Assembly (NCBI RefSeq): GCF_020921035.1
Contig: NC_063153.1
Coordinates: 16,368,001-16,432,000 of the forward strand
Reading direction: 5' to 3'
Source: Rhodamnia argentea
Taxonomy: Eukaryota > Streptophyta > Magnoliopsida > Myrtales > Myrtaceae
DNA length: 64,000 nt
Shown here in pieces: positions 11,599 through 23,095 of the stretch (positions are counted from its first letter, which is position 1; every line of letters begins with the position of its first letter). The position numbers were made by a program, and so were the translations under genes. The notes beneath the pieces were generated by a model, which saw only the letters and a list, made by a program, of their open reading frames with translations, was not told the origin of the DNA and did not search any database.

Positions 11599-12293
11599 TG
11601 CTTAAGAACATGTAAGAACAAACAAGAAATACCAAGAACATACAAGAGCGACCAAGACTACTAAGATTCATTCTTGACATAACTATATAGAATGCAAGAA
11701 CAACATGCTTGAGCGTCCGAAACTTTAGGCTTTAAGATCCGATTCCTCGTGCATAAAATATGCAAGGCATGATGCAAGGTCATTCCTACGGAATCATAAG
11801 TATCCTAGGACATGACCTGAACCCACAAGCATCGCATTCAATCCTACTAGAACTAGAATACGAGCAATTCTTTTAGGACTAAAAAAGGGGTTTTGCTAGC
11901 ATAATAATTTTTTGGTGACTGTGAGAATAACAGTATGTTGTTTGAGCTATAAATTCTTAAAAGAGCGGATCCTACAGAAGTTTTTAATAATTATCATTAT
12001 TATTTTTATGGTCCAAAACAAAATATTAGCCTCACATTCATCCAAAGACTGTTATATGATTAATTCTCCAAAAAAACTTCCCAATCCTATCTTAGATGGA
12101 ACTACCAAAATGGAAGGCGTAGAGAAGATGAATAGACGAGGCACAATCAAGCAATGCCGGCGAAGGAAGGATGACCGCGAGTGACACCAAGGGAACAATG
12201 GGAACTGCTGGTAGCGAGACGAATGCTGGAACTCCATTGGATCGAGGGAGAGAGAAAGCCTCATCGGGGAGAGAGCTTAGCCGGAGAGAGAAG
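11599..12293 (+). repeat. LTR-like repeat R, copy 3, with small insertion
   Basis: This matches 3,130-3,560 and 19,417-19,790 over its length. An insertion of about 180 bp at roughly 11,887-12,068 interrupts an otherwise shared '...aggactaaaaaacttcccaatcc' junction. The insertion starts ggggttttgctagc. It has no clear inverted ends. Unlike the other two copies, this one is not followed by DC1 exon 2. Confidence 0.6.
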
Positions 12294-13070
12294 TCCTTAG
12301 TAAATGGGATGAGTGGTTCTAGGTTCTATATAAGTTCCATCTGAAACCTACCCGTCGAAACAAGTTTCTCAATTTTTGGAACCTATAACCTAGAACTTGA
12401 AACTTACCCTATTAGAGGTTCTAGGTCGGTTCCAAGGTCTACCCAAGTTTCATCTGTATTATTAATTGAATGATTGCAATGAATATCACCTTTAATGACC
12501 ATCACTTACTTCTACAATCTATTTATCATAACAAATATTTAGACAGACGAATAAATATGAAACATTAACAAAAGCAAAAGTCTCACACATAAATATCACT
12601 TGAAATGAAAGCTCCGACTATTGGTTCTAGGTTACACACTCATCATCGGACACAATAGAGTACCGCAGGTTCACGCGAAGATATATTACAAAAAAATAAC
12701 ATAAAACTTGTTACGGATTCCACCTACCTAGAATCTGGAACTTACTCATCGGAACATATCCTCCAATTTTTGGAACCTGAAACATATCTTGCGTACCTTG
12801 CATCCCGGAACCGCATCGATTCACCTGTCCGGTTTCAAGTTTCAGGTTTTACCCGGACAAGAGAGGATGATTCTCTTTCCCTTTTAGGGATTATCATCTC
12901 ACATTAAGAAATAAGCATATACACCCTCTTTTTTCCCCATCCCTAGTGCACAATCCAACCGTTCTTTTTCCCTTATTATAAGTCAGATTCATAGGCCACT
13001 ATCTTGGCAACGATTGGCCAAATATCTCTTGTGATTATAGCTTTTCTTTCAATTGTACATGTGCTGAATG
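12294..13070. repeat. Degenerate 'gaacct/ggttct' repeat tract
   Basis: Between about 12,314 and 12,852 words such as ggttctaggttc, tttttggaacct and gaaacctacc recur in both orientations. This suggests a decayed small DNA transposon or nested insertions. No boundaries or target duplication could be fixed. Nothing is recognised in 12,853-13,070. Confidence 0.3.
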
Positions 13071-13338
13071 GGATTTGGATCGCCTAACATTGAGATTTCC
13101 GTGACATGCGTGACGTTACTCAAATCAAATCCTCCAAATAAAAATGGACATTTTCATTTGAGCCACGTCATGTGTCGAAAAGGAGGGAAAAAATGTGGGC
13201 AGGAATTTTTTTGGGGTTTAAAAAATTTTGAATCCCAAACGGGCTCAAATCTGGCCATCCATTTTCATTTGGACAACCTGATTTGAATAATGTCACGCAT
13301 GTCAAGAAAATCCCAATGTTGGGCGATTCGGATCCTAC
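13071..13338. repeat. Hairpin-forming inverted-repeat MITE
   Basis: The two arms, about 85 bp each, are near-perfect reverse complements. Matching words include gacatgcgtgac, tcgcc(t/c)aacattg and aaatgaaaatgga-like words. The loop is G-rich (about 13,175-13,225). The predicted transcript is a long hairpin. No host gene is close. The family is not identified and the flanking duplication is unclear. Confidence 0.75.
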
Positions 13339-14330
13339 TAAATGAGTGATGAAATTATTTCTCTACCCTTGACCAGCGGCCATATTACCTCTTTGACACA
13401 CGTTTAATTAATCAAATCACCTTAGTCTACGCATGAATTGTGAAGTCTTCAAAGTAAAAAAAATTAGGAGTCATCCCTGGATCATGGGAGTGGTATTTGT
13501 GCTAGGATCCAGGGATGAGTAAAATATTACTTTGGAGGATCTCTAAAGGCGGGGTCAAGCCTTTCGAGACATGTTACCACTCTCTCGATTATGGCCACGA
13601 TAGGCCGAACCAATTGGTGTCTGAATTGTTTTAGATGCCGTACGGGCTTGTCGAGCAACAAACTTTGACCTAATTTTTTTTTCTTTTGACATTGCTAATT
13701 TTTTTTCTTACGAAAAATTAGGCCACAACAAAGTACTTTGATGACGGATTCCCACGCCCCCGCCACACGCGCACGCGTGTTTTGGGTCCAAGCAAAGTAT
13801 GGCAGCTATTTTACCTGATTTGGGACGTATTGCTCCCATAATCATTCTTAACTACATGTAATTTAACCTCAATATTTTTCGAGTTTTGATACCTCCTAAT
13901 TTTTGCAACAATCTAACAAAACTCGAAGAAGCTAGGTTACTTAATCTTATAATAGGTACTGGTGATCATTTATAGAAAAATATTCTTCTGCGAAACGAAT
14001 GTACTCGTGGTTGCGAATGGCTAGGTGTGGGCCGGCGAGCATCTTTTCTAGGTTCTCACGCACCCTTTTGAGAAGTTATTGAACTCTTTCCAAACATGTT
14101 GATCATCGCCCCCATACGATAGCACTCATTTCCTGTACGTGCCTTCAAAATATTGCAATACACACACAAAGATTACATTGCCATAAATTCATCAAACATT
14201 CGGGGAAGTCAGAACACGACACTCCCAAAAGCTCCGCGAAACGAAGAGAGATCGCAAGACGAGATGCTACGAGTTTTGATTAGAACGTTTAATAGCAAGA
14301 CCTCGAACATTTCCTTTTCCCTTCCCTTAC
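13339..14330. other. Intergenic downstream of DC1 gene A, nothing recognised
   Basis: No gene, RNA or element boundary was seen. A short stretch near 13,700 is an inverted aattttttt/aaaaaaatt-type palindrome of low information. Confidence 0.4.
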
Positions 14331-17322
14331 TTAAATGGAATCCATCAAGTAGTTTTGGTCATCATACGGGAGGCGACCTACCGGCGAGGACTGCCCCGTC
14401 AACATCCGGCTTGCTAATTCACATAACTTGGAGCTAACCCATCGCAGGACGGGACGTAGCAGCTCCCACAGCTTGGATGGTTGCGTGACCGCGGTCCAGA
14501 CCAGGCGGCCGGCGAGGCTGACTGGAGTGTCGGCCAGCTGGGTAATCCCTTGGCGTATCTTGAGGAGCAGTAGTTTCCACAGGCGCTTAGTGAGGTCCCA
14601 TAACTCGCTAGAGCCAGACCCCACCCCTTCTGTCAGAGCTCCCAAGCCGTTCCCCAGGTCTACGATTATCTGATCTCTCAGGGCTGCGGCGAAAGGACCA
14701 TTCCCATTGGCGACGTCCTTCATTACGAGATCCGACGCCGTCTGCATCGCCGAATCTAAAGGGTCGGCCTCTCTTTCTTCTTTCTCGTCAATGGGGAGCT
14801 CGATGTTAAGGCTTAGGCATGTCGCGAAGTTGGCAGTGTTGTCCTCTTCTTTTCCTCGGACGGGCTGATCAATCCCGCCATCTCTCCAGCTCTTGCACAT
14901 CATTTCTTGAACGCACCCGACGTGAAAACAGCGACCCCTGCTCTTCGAGACATATGACCAGCTCGGGACAACAGCTCTGTGTGCCCGGGTCGACACCGTC
15001 TTGCACCAGTTGCATTTCATTGATATGTTCTTCATCTTAAGCTTGAGCTTCTTGCTATCAAGAAACCAAAAAAAAAAAAAAAATTGGTACAAGGATACTA
15101 TGACATAAGACGGCGATTGTTATGCAATAAAGCGCAAACTAATGAACTTACAAGAGAAGATAAATAGGAAGCAATAGGGACCACAAAGATTTACGTGATT
15201 TGGTTAAAGTTAATTCCTACTCCATGGGGATGCATGCCTCAAAGAATTTACTAACAATCGGAACATTACACGAAGAACCGCTCAAATGTTCAAATATTTC
15301 TGTGTCCTAGATTACACTCAGCAATCTGACAAAGATCAGAATCTCGCTTAAGACACTCACAGAGAAAAAATTAGAAAATTACCAAGAGAGTCCAAACTTG
15401 TTGCAATTGTCTCAATTCAATTCTAATTTTTTTTTCTCCAATTGAATACTAAACATTTTGCATTTGTGTCAATTCAATTCATCAGACCAATTTTGATTGA
15501 AAATCGATGACATGGACGCAGACCATCCTACGTGACGCAACCGGCTCCGGTGTGGGAACTTTTCACTAATATTTTAATTTTTTTCCAACTTATTTATTCC
15601 TTTTTTTTTTTTTTTTTTTCTTTCGTTTCTCTTTCTCTTTTTCTGTTCTTTCACTAACTTTTTTTCCTTCCCTTCATTCTTGCTGAACCTCAGCGATTAG
15701 CTAGAAGGAAGGGAAGAAAAAAAAGAAAGAGAAAGAGAAGAAAAGAATAAAAATTTTAAAAAAAAGTTTAAAAAATTATTAAAAATATCAACGTCGGTGT
15801 CGACCGTGCCACGTGGGACGGCTAGCGTCCATTTTGGCGATTTTTGGAAAAACTAACTGGATGGACTGAATTAGCACAAATATAAAAAGTTTAAAGTTAG
15901 GACTTTTTTTGATAATTTTTTTGAGAAAACACTCTAGTTTCTCTCTATTGTAAAAGTGTAACGGATAAAAGTACAAACCAAAAAGTTTAGTTATATTGAA
16001 CCTGTGGGAGTAAACCTTTCTGTCTAAGCAATCATGGGACTTCGGTTAATTTACCTTGTAATCTTGAAAATAAACTTCGAATTCGGAAAGAACTTGAGAC
16101 ATTAATTTAACCCTTCTCTACCTTGGCCTGACTTTCACAGCCAATTCAAAGTGCTCATCATTCATGCTAGCTTACCCAATGGCCTTGACAGGCGCACGTC
16201 TTTTGCAAAGACCAGCCGGAGCCCCCCCTGGCTCCGGCGACACCGCTAATGATAGCAGAACCCTTGTCACGAGTAGCCACGGAACAAGGAGGGGCAAGCT
16301 GGGCTAGTTGTCCTCCCCCTCCCCTCCTCTTTCTCCTCGGCTCTTTTGCAACTCATCACGATGGTTCAAAAGTCAAAATTTTTAAATGGACCAAAGTTCT
16401 GAGACATTTGTGTCATTTTTCCTTATTTATAACTTAAGCAAGCAAGAACTCATAACAATTCATAAAATTGATCTTTTTAAGTGAAATACTAACATTTGTA
16501 AGTAAATTTTAGAGTGTTCATACTCAAAAAGGTGAAATTTCACAAAATAAACTTAAAACACTTCACTAAATTAAAATTACTTCAGTAATAATATTTTTTT
16601 AATTTCAGTCTTAAACAAAAAACCAATTCACATCATATTACCGTGAGCAGTGGCCGGGTCACCGGAATTTCTCGGACTCCATTAAAATTCTGGCTCTATC
16701 GCCGACTATGAGCAGTGGCAAGGTCACCGGACCGTCCCCGCAGCCCTTCTTCCGGTCATGTGGATAAATTACTCACCTTCTTACCCTAATAAATAATAGA
16801 TAAAGCAAATAAAATTACGCACCCGTTAACTTTTATGGATCTGTCAAGGTGAAGACAACATGGGTGGAAGCTGCTCTTTCCATCAGCAGACATGTACCCG
16901 CAACCACGCATCGGCTTGGAGCATGCCCCACAAAATTTGCCACCACCGCCTTTGTCGTCGTCGGTATCGGTATCGGTATCGGTGTCGGTATTGGTGTCAT
17001 AAGTTGTGACGCTTCGAACAAAAGAGAGATCGCCGAGATCCGGCAGAGGATGGCACATGATGGGAGGTGGAGACATGCACTCCTTGTGGACATGGACCGC
17101 GCACGGCTCACACGAGTACGAGCGCACGAACCCGATCTCCTTGCACGCCATGCAGTAGAACGGGTCGTGGCGCTCCGCCGGCTGGAGCGTGTGCTCCGGG
17201 TGGATCCATGACCCATCCGCAACGGTGCCAACTCCGAAGATAAACATTAGCTTGAGGACTAGGGCTTCGAGATGACCCCAAAGACCGCAAAGAAAATCAA
17301 GAATCGACATCTTTTTCTTCAT
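14331..17322 (-). CDS. DC1 (Cys/His-rich C1) domain protein, gene A
   Basis: There are two exons on the minus strand, 17,322-16,823 and 15,054-14,331. The donor is gtgcgt and the acceptor ends in tgatag. The join falls inside a codon, restores frame and gives VNG-KKLKLK. The product is 407 residues. DC1-like ligands in order: H41/H44, C57-C60, C71-C74, H79-C82; then C131-C134, H153, C155-C156, H158; then C181-C184, H211 and C214. The last 190 residues are a helical, Trp/Leu-rich tail (ELWDLTKRLWKLLLLK) not typical of the zinc modules. Plant DC1 proteins bind zinc and are often linked to stress and hormone signalling; the exact role here is unknown. Met1 and Met5 are both possible starts. A Thr-Asp repeat at residues 110-121 comes from a hexanucleotide microsatellite. 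A MULE-like element sits in the intron. This is the only copy of three without stops or frameshifts. Confidence 0.78.
15371..15922. mobile_element. Small MULE-like TIR element in DC1 gene A intron
   Basis: The left end reads attagaaaattaccaagag and the right end tttttttgataatttttt, forming long imperfect inverted repeats with 'cctaaac...aattcagtcc'-type words. Flanking 9-mers are gagaaaaaa (15,362-15,370) and gagaaaaca (15,923-15,931), matching at 8 of 9 positions. This is the 9-bp size typical of Mutator-like elements. There is no coding capacity. Close relatives by wording are at 37,470-37,951, 38,648-39,146 and 39,280-40,658. Confidence 0.65.
16963..17000. repeat. Hexanucleotide microsatellite in DC1 coding exon
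   Basis: (GGTATC)-type units with some ggtgtc variants are tandemly repeated in frame. Read on the minus strand they encode the Thr-Asp run at about residues 110-121 of gene A, between the first and second zinc modules. Length changes by one unit keep frame. Confidence 0.85.
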
Positions 17323-17368
17323 TCTCTCTTTCCGCTTCCCTCTCTGTTAATCCAAAGAAATGAGATGT

Positions 17369-17404
17369 GGAACTGGAACTGGAACTGGAACTGGAACTGG
17401 AGCT
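17369..17404. repeat. (GGAACT)n microsatellite upstream of DC1 gene A
   Basis: Six near-perfect GGAACT units lie about 50-80 bp upstream of the gene A start codon, in its likely 5' leader or promoter on the minus strand. Confidence 0.9.
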
Positions 17405-18444
17405 GGAATGGAATCTGAAGAGATAATCCCACGTCTGTCCATCTTCCAACCTCTCCTTCTAGCAAATATAAAACAAATAGAAAAACAAAAGAAAAAGTCA
17501 AAAAGTAAAAAAAAAAAAAAGGCAAGAAAAGACAAAATAAAAAAAAAACCAAAAGAAGAAAAAGAAGCTGCTTTGTGCGTGTGTGCCAGACGAGAAAAAG
17601 AAAAGAGAACGGGGGAGGAGTGAAGAAGCCTTCGGTGAGAAGGGAAGCTCGCACAAAGAAGAAAGAAGAAAAAAGAGGGTGTGGCTTCGGTCATTTATTC
17701 AAAGGCCAAACCTTATCGAAATTCGCTCAAATTTCGATAAATTATTATTGACATCTAAATTTTAACTAATCCGTTTTAGTCATTTTTGTATAGAAAATTA
17801 AAATTACTTTTAGTTCTTATCAAATCATTTTTACTTTTAATACTCATGCATTGCATTAGCATTCATTTGATTTGGCGATATAAGGATGAGCTGAAATTGG
17901 CAAGCGATTTGGAACAAAGTTCATCTCAATTTTCGGCAATTCAGAGGGTTGGTGTGCCAAAATTTTCAAGGCCATTAGAACCTATTTTAAGCTTAATTCA
18001 GCATATTTTAAATGATTAATTTAGAAAAGGCTTGATTTAAATGCATATTTATTTGGAAAAAAAGCCTAATTTGAGCGTAAAATTGCGTGAATCGACCCAT
18101 AACTGAAAGGAAAATTCGCCTAAGCCCATACATGTGTTGTGCCAAAATTTTAAGGGGTTTTGGACTTATTTTCATATTTAATTTAGCCCATAAAGCCTTT
18201 ATTTAATTAGTTTTAATTAATTAAAGCCCGATTGGAGCCCGAAATTGCGCAAGATGGCCCGCAAGAGCTAGGAAATTCGGTCCCTCATGATCTATCCTGT
18301 TTGGCTGAAGTTTATGAGGAGTTCTACGGGATTCAGACTCTTGAAAATCCTACGGTCAATAGAGAATCCTACTCCGACTAGGATTTCTAATCCTAAAGTC
18401 CATGATAAATCCTATTCCTACTAGGATTAGTAAACACTTTGCTC

Positions 18445-18454
18445 TATAAATAAC
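18445..18454 (+). promoter_or_regulatory. TATA-like box in repeat R, copy 2
   Basis: tataaataac is conserved with 3,031-3,040, in the same context. It is probably an LTR-derived promoter element. Confidence 0.4.
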
Positions 18455-18593
18455 AAGCTATTCTTAGGGTTATGGACGTGGACTTCTACTCAGAAAATTC
18501 AGAGCATCCTTTGGAGAATAATCGAGGAGTTTGAAACATGTAATAACAAACAAGAAATACCAAGAACATGCAAGAGCAAACAAGACTACTAAG

Positions 18594-19408
18594 GGTGCAC
18601 ATGAAATCACTTACGTCCAAGAAATCAACTTCTGATCAAAAATTGATTTCTTTGCTTCTCCTCAAAAGTAGAAGTTGATTTTTCTACTTCTCGCTCCGGA
18701 TTGACTTCGATCAAAAAAATTCGCTTGGTAACGGTTGAAAATTTCTATTTTTGAAACATTATTAACAAAATTTTTGGCGGCGATGGTCGACGGCAGCGAT
18801 GGTTGGTGGCGGCGGTGGTCGGCGGCGGCGGCGATGGTCGGCGGCCACGGTGGTTGGTGACCGCGGTGGTCGGCGGCGGCGGCAGTGGTTGGCACCGTTG
18901 GTAGCAGCGGTCGGTGGCCGTCGACGGCAGCAGTGGTCGGCGGCGGAGGTGGTCGGCGGCCGCGGCGATGGTCGGCGGTTGGCGGCGTCGGGCGCTTGTG
19001 GTGGGTGGCCGGCGGCGGTGGGCGGCCGGCGAGGGCGGCGGTCGGGCGATGGTGGACGGCCGGCGAGGGCGGCGGTCGGGCGATGGTGGACGGCCGGCGA
19101 TGGCTGGCGGTGGCGGCAGCGGGCAATGGCAACGGGCGGCGGCCGGCGGTGGGTGGGCGGTGGCCGGCGAAGGCGGGTGTGGTCCAAGAAGTGATTCTGG
19201 AGCCGAGAAGTTAAAATTTTTTACTTCTCAAAATTGGCCGAAAATCTTGTCAGAAGTAAAAAATCTTATCAGAAGTGAAAAATCCTACCATAAGTCAATT
19301 TTTTTACCAAACGAATTTCTACTTCGATCGGGTTTTTATCAAACACATTTCTCTGCTAGATACCATCTGGCAGAGAAATGAGAAATCAGAAGTGATTTCA
19401 TGCGCACC
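18594..19408. mobile_element. Non-autonomous hAT-like element nested in copy II
   Basis: The left end is ggtgcacatgaaatcactt. The right end is the inverse, agtgatttcatgcgcacc. Flanking octamers are ctactaag (18,586-18,593) and accctaag (19,409-19,416), an 8-bp duplication with two mismatches, which is the hAT size. The empty site is preserved at 3,170-3,180 (gactactaagattc). The interior (about 18,775-19,180) is a GC-rich array of gtcggcgg-type words, with long open frames on both strands that are compositional. Subterminal words agaagt/acttct recur. Confidence 0.72.
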
Positions 19409-19807
19409 ACCCTAAGATTCATTCTTGACATAACTATATATAATGTAGGAACAACATGATTGACGTTCCGAAACTTTTGGCTTAAATGTGCAATGGATGA
19501 ATCGATAATATCCTAGGGCATGACCAATGTATAACAAAACGCTTATAACCCACGAACATCGCATTCAATCCTACTAGAACCAGAATATCATAGCAATTCT
19601 ATTAGGACTGAAAGAACTTCCCAATCCTGTCTTAGATGGAACTGTCAAACCAGAAGACGCAGAGCAGATGGACAGACGATGCATGGCCACGCAAGTGGCG
19701 CCGGTGGAGGAAGGATGACTGTGAGGGGCGCCAAAGGAGCAATGGGAAGTTGGGAACTGCTGATGGAGAGAGGAAGGCCGGAACTTCGACATTTCCTTTT
19801 CCTTCCC

Positions 19808-21664
19808 TTAAATGGAATCCATCAAGTAGGCTTGGGCATCATGCGGAAGTCGACCTAGCGGCGAGGAAGTCCCCGTCAACATCCAGCTTGCTAATACACA
19901 TAACTTGGAGCAAACCCATCGCAGGAGGGGACGGATCAGCTCCGACTGGAATGTCGGCCAGAGAGGCTATCCATTTGCGTATATTGAGAAGCAGCAGTCG
20001 CTACAGGACCTTAGTGACCTCCCATACCTGGCCAGACCCAGACCCCACCCCTTTCGTAAGAGCTCCCAAGCTGTCCCTGAGGATCTCGACCATTGTGTTT
20101 GCCCGATCTCCCATGGCCACGGCAAAAGGGTTATTCCCGTCGCGGACGTCCTTCGTTAGGAGATCCGCCACCTACTGTGCCGCTGATTCCACGGCGTCTC
20201 TTTCTTCTTCAGTGTCAATGGGGAGCTTGATCTTGAGGCTTAGGCATGTCATGAAGTCGGAACTGTGGTCCTCTTCCTTTCCTGGTACGGGCTGATTGAT
20301 GCTGCCGTCTCTCCAGCTCTCGCGCGTCATGTCTTGGACGCAACCGACGTGAAAGCTGTGATCCTTGCCCATTGAGACGAATGACCAGCTCGGGATAACA
20401 GCTCTACGAGCCTGGATCGACACCGTCTTGCACCAGTTGCATTTCAATGATACGTTCTTCCTCTTAAGCTCGAGCGTCCCGCTATCAAGAAGCAAAACAA
20501 AAGGTACGAGGTTATTATGGCGGAAGATGGCGATTGTTATGCAATAAGACGCAAACTAACCAAGCAAGAACTCATGACCTTTCATACAATAAATTTTTTT
20601 ATTAAGTGAAAACATTTATAAGTGAACTTTAGTGTGGTCATACTTAAAAAGATGAAATTTCACAAAAAAAAATCAAAATACTTCACTAAATTAAAATCAC
20701 TTCAATAATAATAATTTTTATTTCAGTCTTACAAAAAACTAATTTACAATATTTTGTTAGGCAATGTTGTTTCTTGCATGTAATAATTATAGATAGATTA
20801 AATCAAGCTCCGTAGAATTTCTCGGAATCCATTAAAATTCTGGCTCTGTCGCTGACTATGAACAGTAGCTGCCCTTCTTCCGGTCATGTGGATAAATTAC
20901 TCGCCTTATTACCCTAAATAAATAGGGATAGGGGAGTTGGAAGTCTTGAAAATAAGTTCTAAAACTTGTCAAATTAATGAAATCAAGTCCTTCCGTTAAT
21001 TGTACTTTTTGAAAATTTTAGGACTCGATTGCACTTTGTGACAAGTTTTAGAATATGATTGCACATTTTGAAAGTTTTAGAACTCCATTACTCTTTTATA
21101 ACAAATTTTAGGATTTAATTGCACTATTTGAAAATTTTTGGACTTGATTGCACTTTCACGACAAGTTTTAAGATTTTCAGCATATTTATCCCAAATAAAT
21201 AAGTAGACAAAACAAATAAATTACTCACCAATTAACTTTTATGAATGCGTCGAGGTGAAGACAACAGGGTGGAAGCTACCCTTCCCACCAGTAGTGTACC
21301 CGCAACCACGCAGCTGCTTGGAGCATGGCCTGCAAAATCTGCCGCCGCCAGTGTCGGTGTCATGAGTTTTGATGCTTCGAATGAAAGAGAGATCACCGGG
21401 ATACTCCAGTAGAGGATGGGACATGGGGGGAGGTGGAGACATGAACTCCTTGTGGTGGACGTGGACCGCGCACGGCTTGCACGAGTACGAGCGCATGAAA
21501 CCAATCTCCATGCAGGTCGTGCGGTAGAACAGGTCCGGCTGGAGCCTGGTGGATCCACGTCCCATCCTAAACGGCGCCATCTCCGTGGATAAAACATAAG
21601 ATTGAGGACTAGGGTCTCGAGTTGATTCCAAAGAACGCAAAGAAAATCAAGAATCGACGTCTTT
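19808..21664 (-). pseudogene. DC1-family pseudogene B
   Basis: This has the same two-exon plan as gene A: exon 1 about 21,664-21,240 and exon 2 20,481-19,808. The start codons used by gene A are mutated. Exon 1 has lost about 12 bases plus the first His ligands. One base is missing in the FHPCC motif, shifting frame. Exon 2 keeps CNWCK and FHVGC, but has a stop after S-A-A-Q (near 20,175), a Trp-to-stop change (near 20,003) and a deletion of about 60 bases near 19,943. It is clearly dead as a protein. It shares most changes with pseudogene C, so the two descend from one duplicated copy rather than separately from A. Confidence 0.82.
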
Positions 21665-22235
21665 TCCTTTCTTCTCTTCTTCCGCTTCCCTCTCTGTTAA
21701 TCAAGATAAACCGGTTTGACTTAAATGCTGTTTGTTTCGGCTTTGGGATCATCAAGATAATCCCTGATCGATCTCGGTCACCAGGTCAAATCCATTGACG
21801 GCCTCTAGTGACGAAAATGTCTCGCCTTTCTCCATTTTTTCTTTTTCTGTTTTTTTTTTTTTCGGTTTTCCGAATCCTTTGAGCAGGACAGGGACTTCAT
21901 CTGGGTCTCGTCGAACCGTGTTCCTAGTATTTGAAAGGGATACTTTGTTTTGATGTTCTTTTTGTAGTCGAAGGTGTGTAATTTTCGTGCATTATAAGAA
22001 TTTCCTTCGCAAGTATCTACCAATTAATGGGGAAATCTGAATTGCGGATCTATTCTTATCTCTGCATTGAAAAGTCATCACTTTCTGTTTACATTGCTGC
22101 ACTGAAAAGTCATCTTCATGATTCGGCGCAGAACCACAACGAAATAGAGAGTAAAAGTGAAAAATAGAAAATCGAGACACAAGGTATAATAATTTCACCT
22201 TTTCGGAGTACTCAAAGTTTATTTTGCTCTTACGA

Positions 22236-22672
22236 GGAAAAATTATCAAAAAATTCTTAAACCTATTGTACTTGTGCCAATTCAATCTTAAACCTTTCAA
22301 TTGTGCCAATTCAACTCTAAACCTTTTGACAACTTGCTAATTCAGTCCTAAACCTTTCGATTATGTCATTTTAGTCCTAAACCTTTTGAAATTTTGCCAA
22401 CTTAGTCCTAAATCTTTTGAAGCTTTGCCATTTTAGTTCTAAACCTATTATTTGAGCAATTTGTCGGAAGGACTAAATTTGTAATTCATGAAAAGGTTTG
22501 TGACTAGTTTGCCAAATCATTAAAAGGTTTAGAACCAAATTGGCATAATTGAAGATTTATGACTGAATTGAAAATTTGTCAAAAGGTTTATGATTGAATT
22601 GGCATAATTGAAGGGTTTAAGACTGAATTGGCACAAGTACAATAGGTTTAGGACTTTTTGGACAATTTTCCC
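22236..22672. mobile_element. Foldback MITE made of internal tandem repeats
   Basis: The left arm starts ggaaaaattatcaaaaaatt and the right arm is its inverse, ending gacaattttcc. Each arm is a run of about 28-bp units with words cctaaaccttttga and gccaattcagt, in opposite orientation on the two sides. The arms meet near 22,455. Flanking bases tacga and tacgt hint at a short duplication. There is no coding capacity. It shares wording with the MULE-like elements at 37,470-40,658. Confidence 0.65.
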
Positions 22673-23095
22673 TACGTCCTAAGCAAGAAGTTAAAAAGCT
22701 TCATCCTATGCCTTGTTCAGATCTCAGGAACCCTATGATGTAAAGCAATAAGAGGGTATTCCCACCTACCAAAGAAGAAAAATATATAGTGAGAATTAGG
22801 AGTACAAGGCGTGTAGGCATCGATACATAAAAAATAATGAATTATCCAAGCATCCCATCGGGTTACCAAACAAGAGCTGGAGGCCTCTATAGGAGAGAAA
22901 TCTCTATTCCTTGATGAGGTAACCCTTTACCATCACTGAGGATCCAAGAAAGCCTCGGAAAATTTTATATGAATTTCACCTTTTTGAAGTACTCCAAGTT
23001 CATTTTGTTCTTACACTTAATTCAAAGCTGCAGCAACTTACCTATTTATTTGCATCTACTTTTTGTGATGCTCGATTTCAAATTAAGGCTCCATT
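22673..23095. other. Intergenic, nothing recognised
   Basis: A stretch of about 40 bp ending at 23,013 repeats 22,192-22,232 (aagt-tcattttg-tcttac). Otherwise no feature was seen. Confidence 0.4.

Larger units (their letters stand above)
17631..21176 (+). repeat. Dispersed duplication, copy II
   Basis: This block is colinear with 1,294-5,040 in direct orientation, about 16 kb away. It begins in the upstream region of DC1 gene A and runs through repeat R into the intron of pseudogene B. It lacks the hAT-like element of copy I but carries its own at 18,594-19,408. Because copy II continues past the break into exon 1 of gene B, it is probably nearer the ancestral layout. Confidence 0.75.

Noticed and set aside
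18662..19381. Several overlapping long frames on both strands, Pro/Arg-rich or Gly/Arg-rich
   Set aside because: These are translations of a ggcggtggtcgg-type array within a transposon, with no domain and no codon preference.
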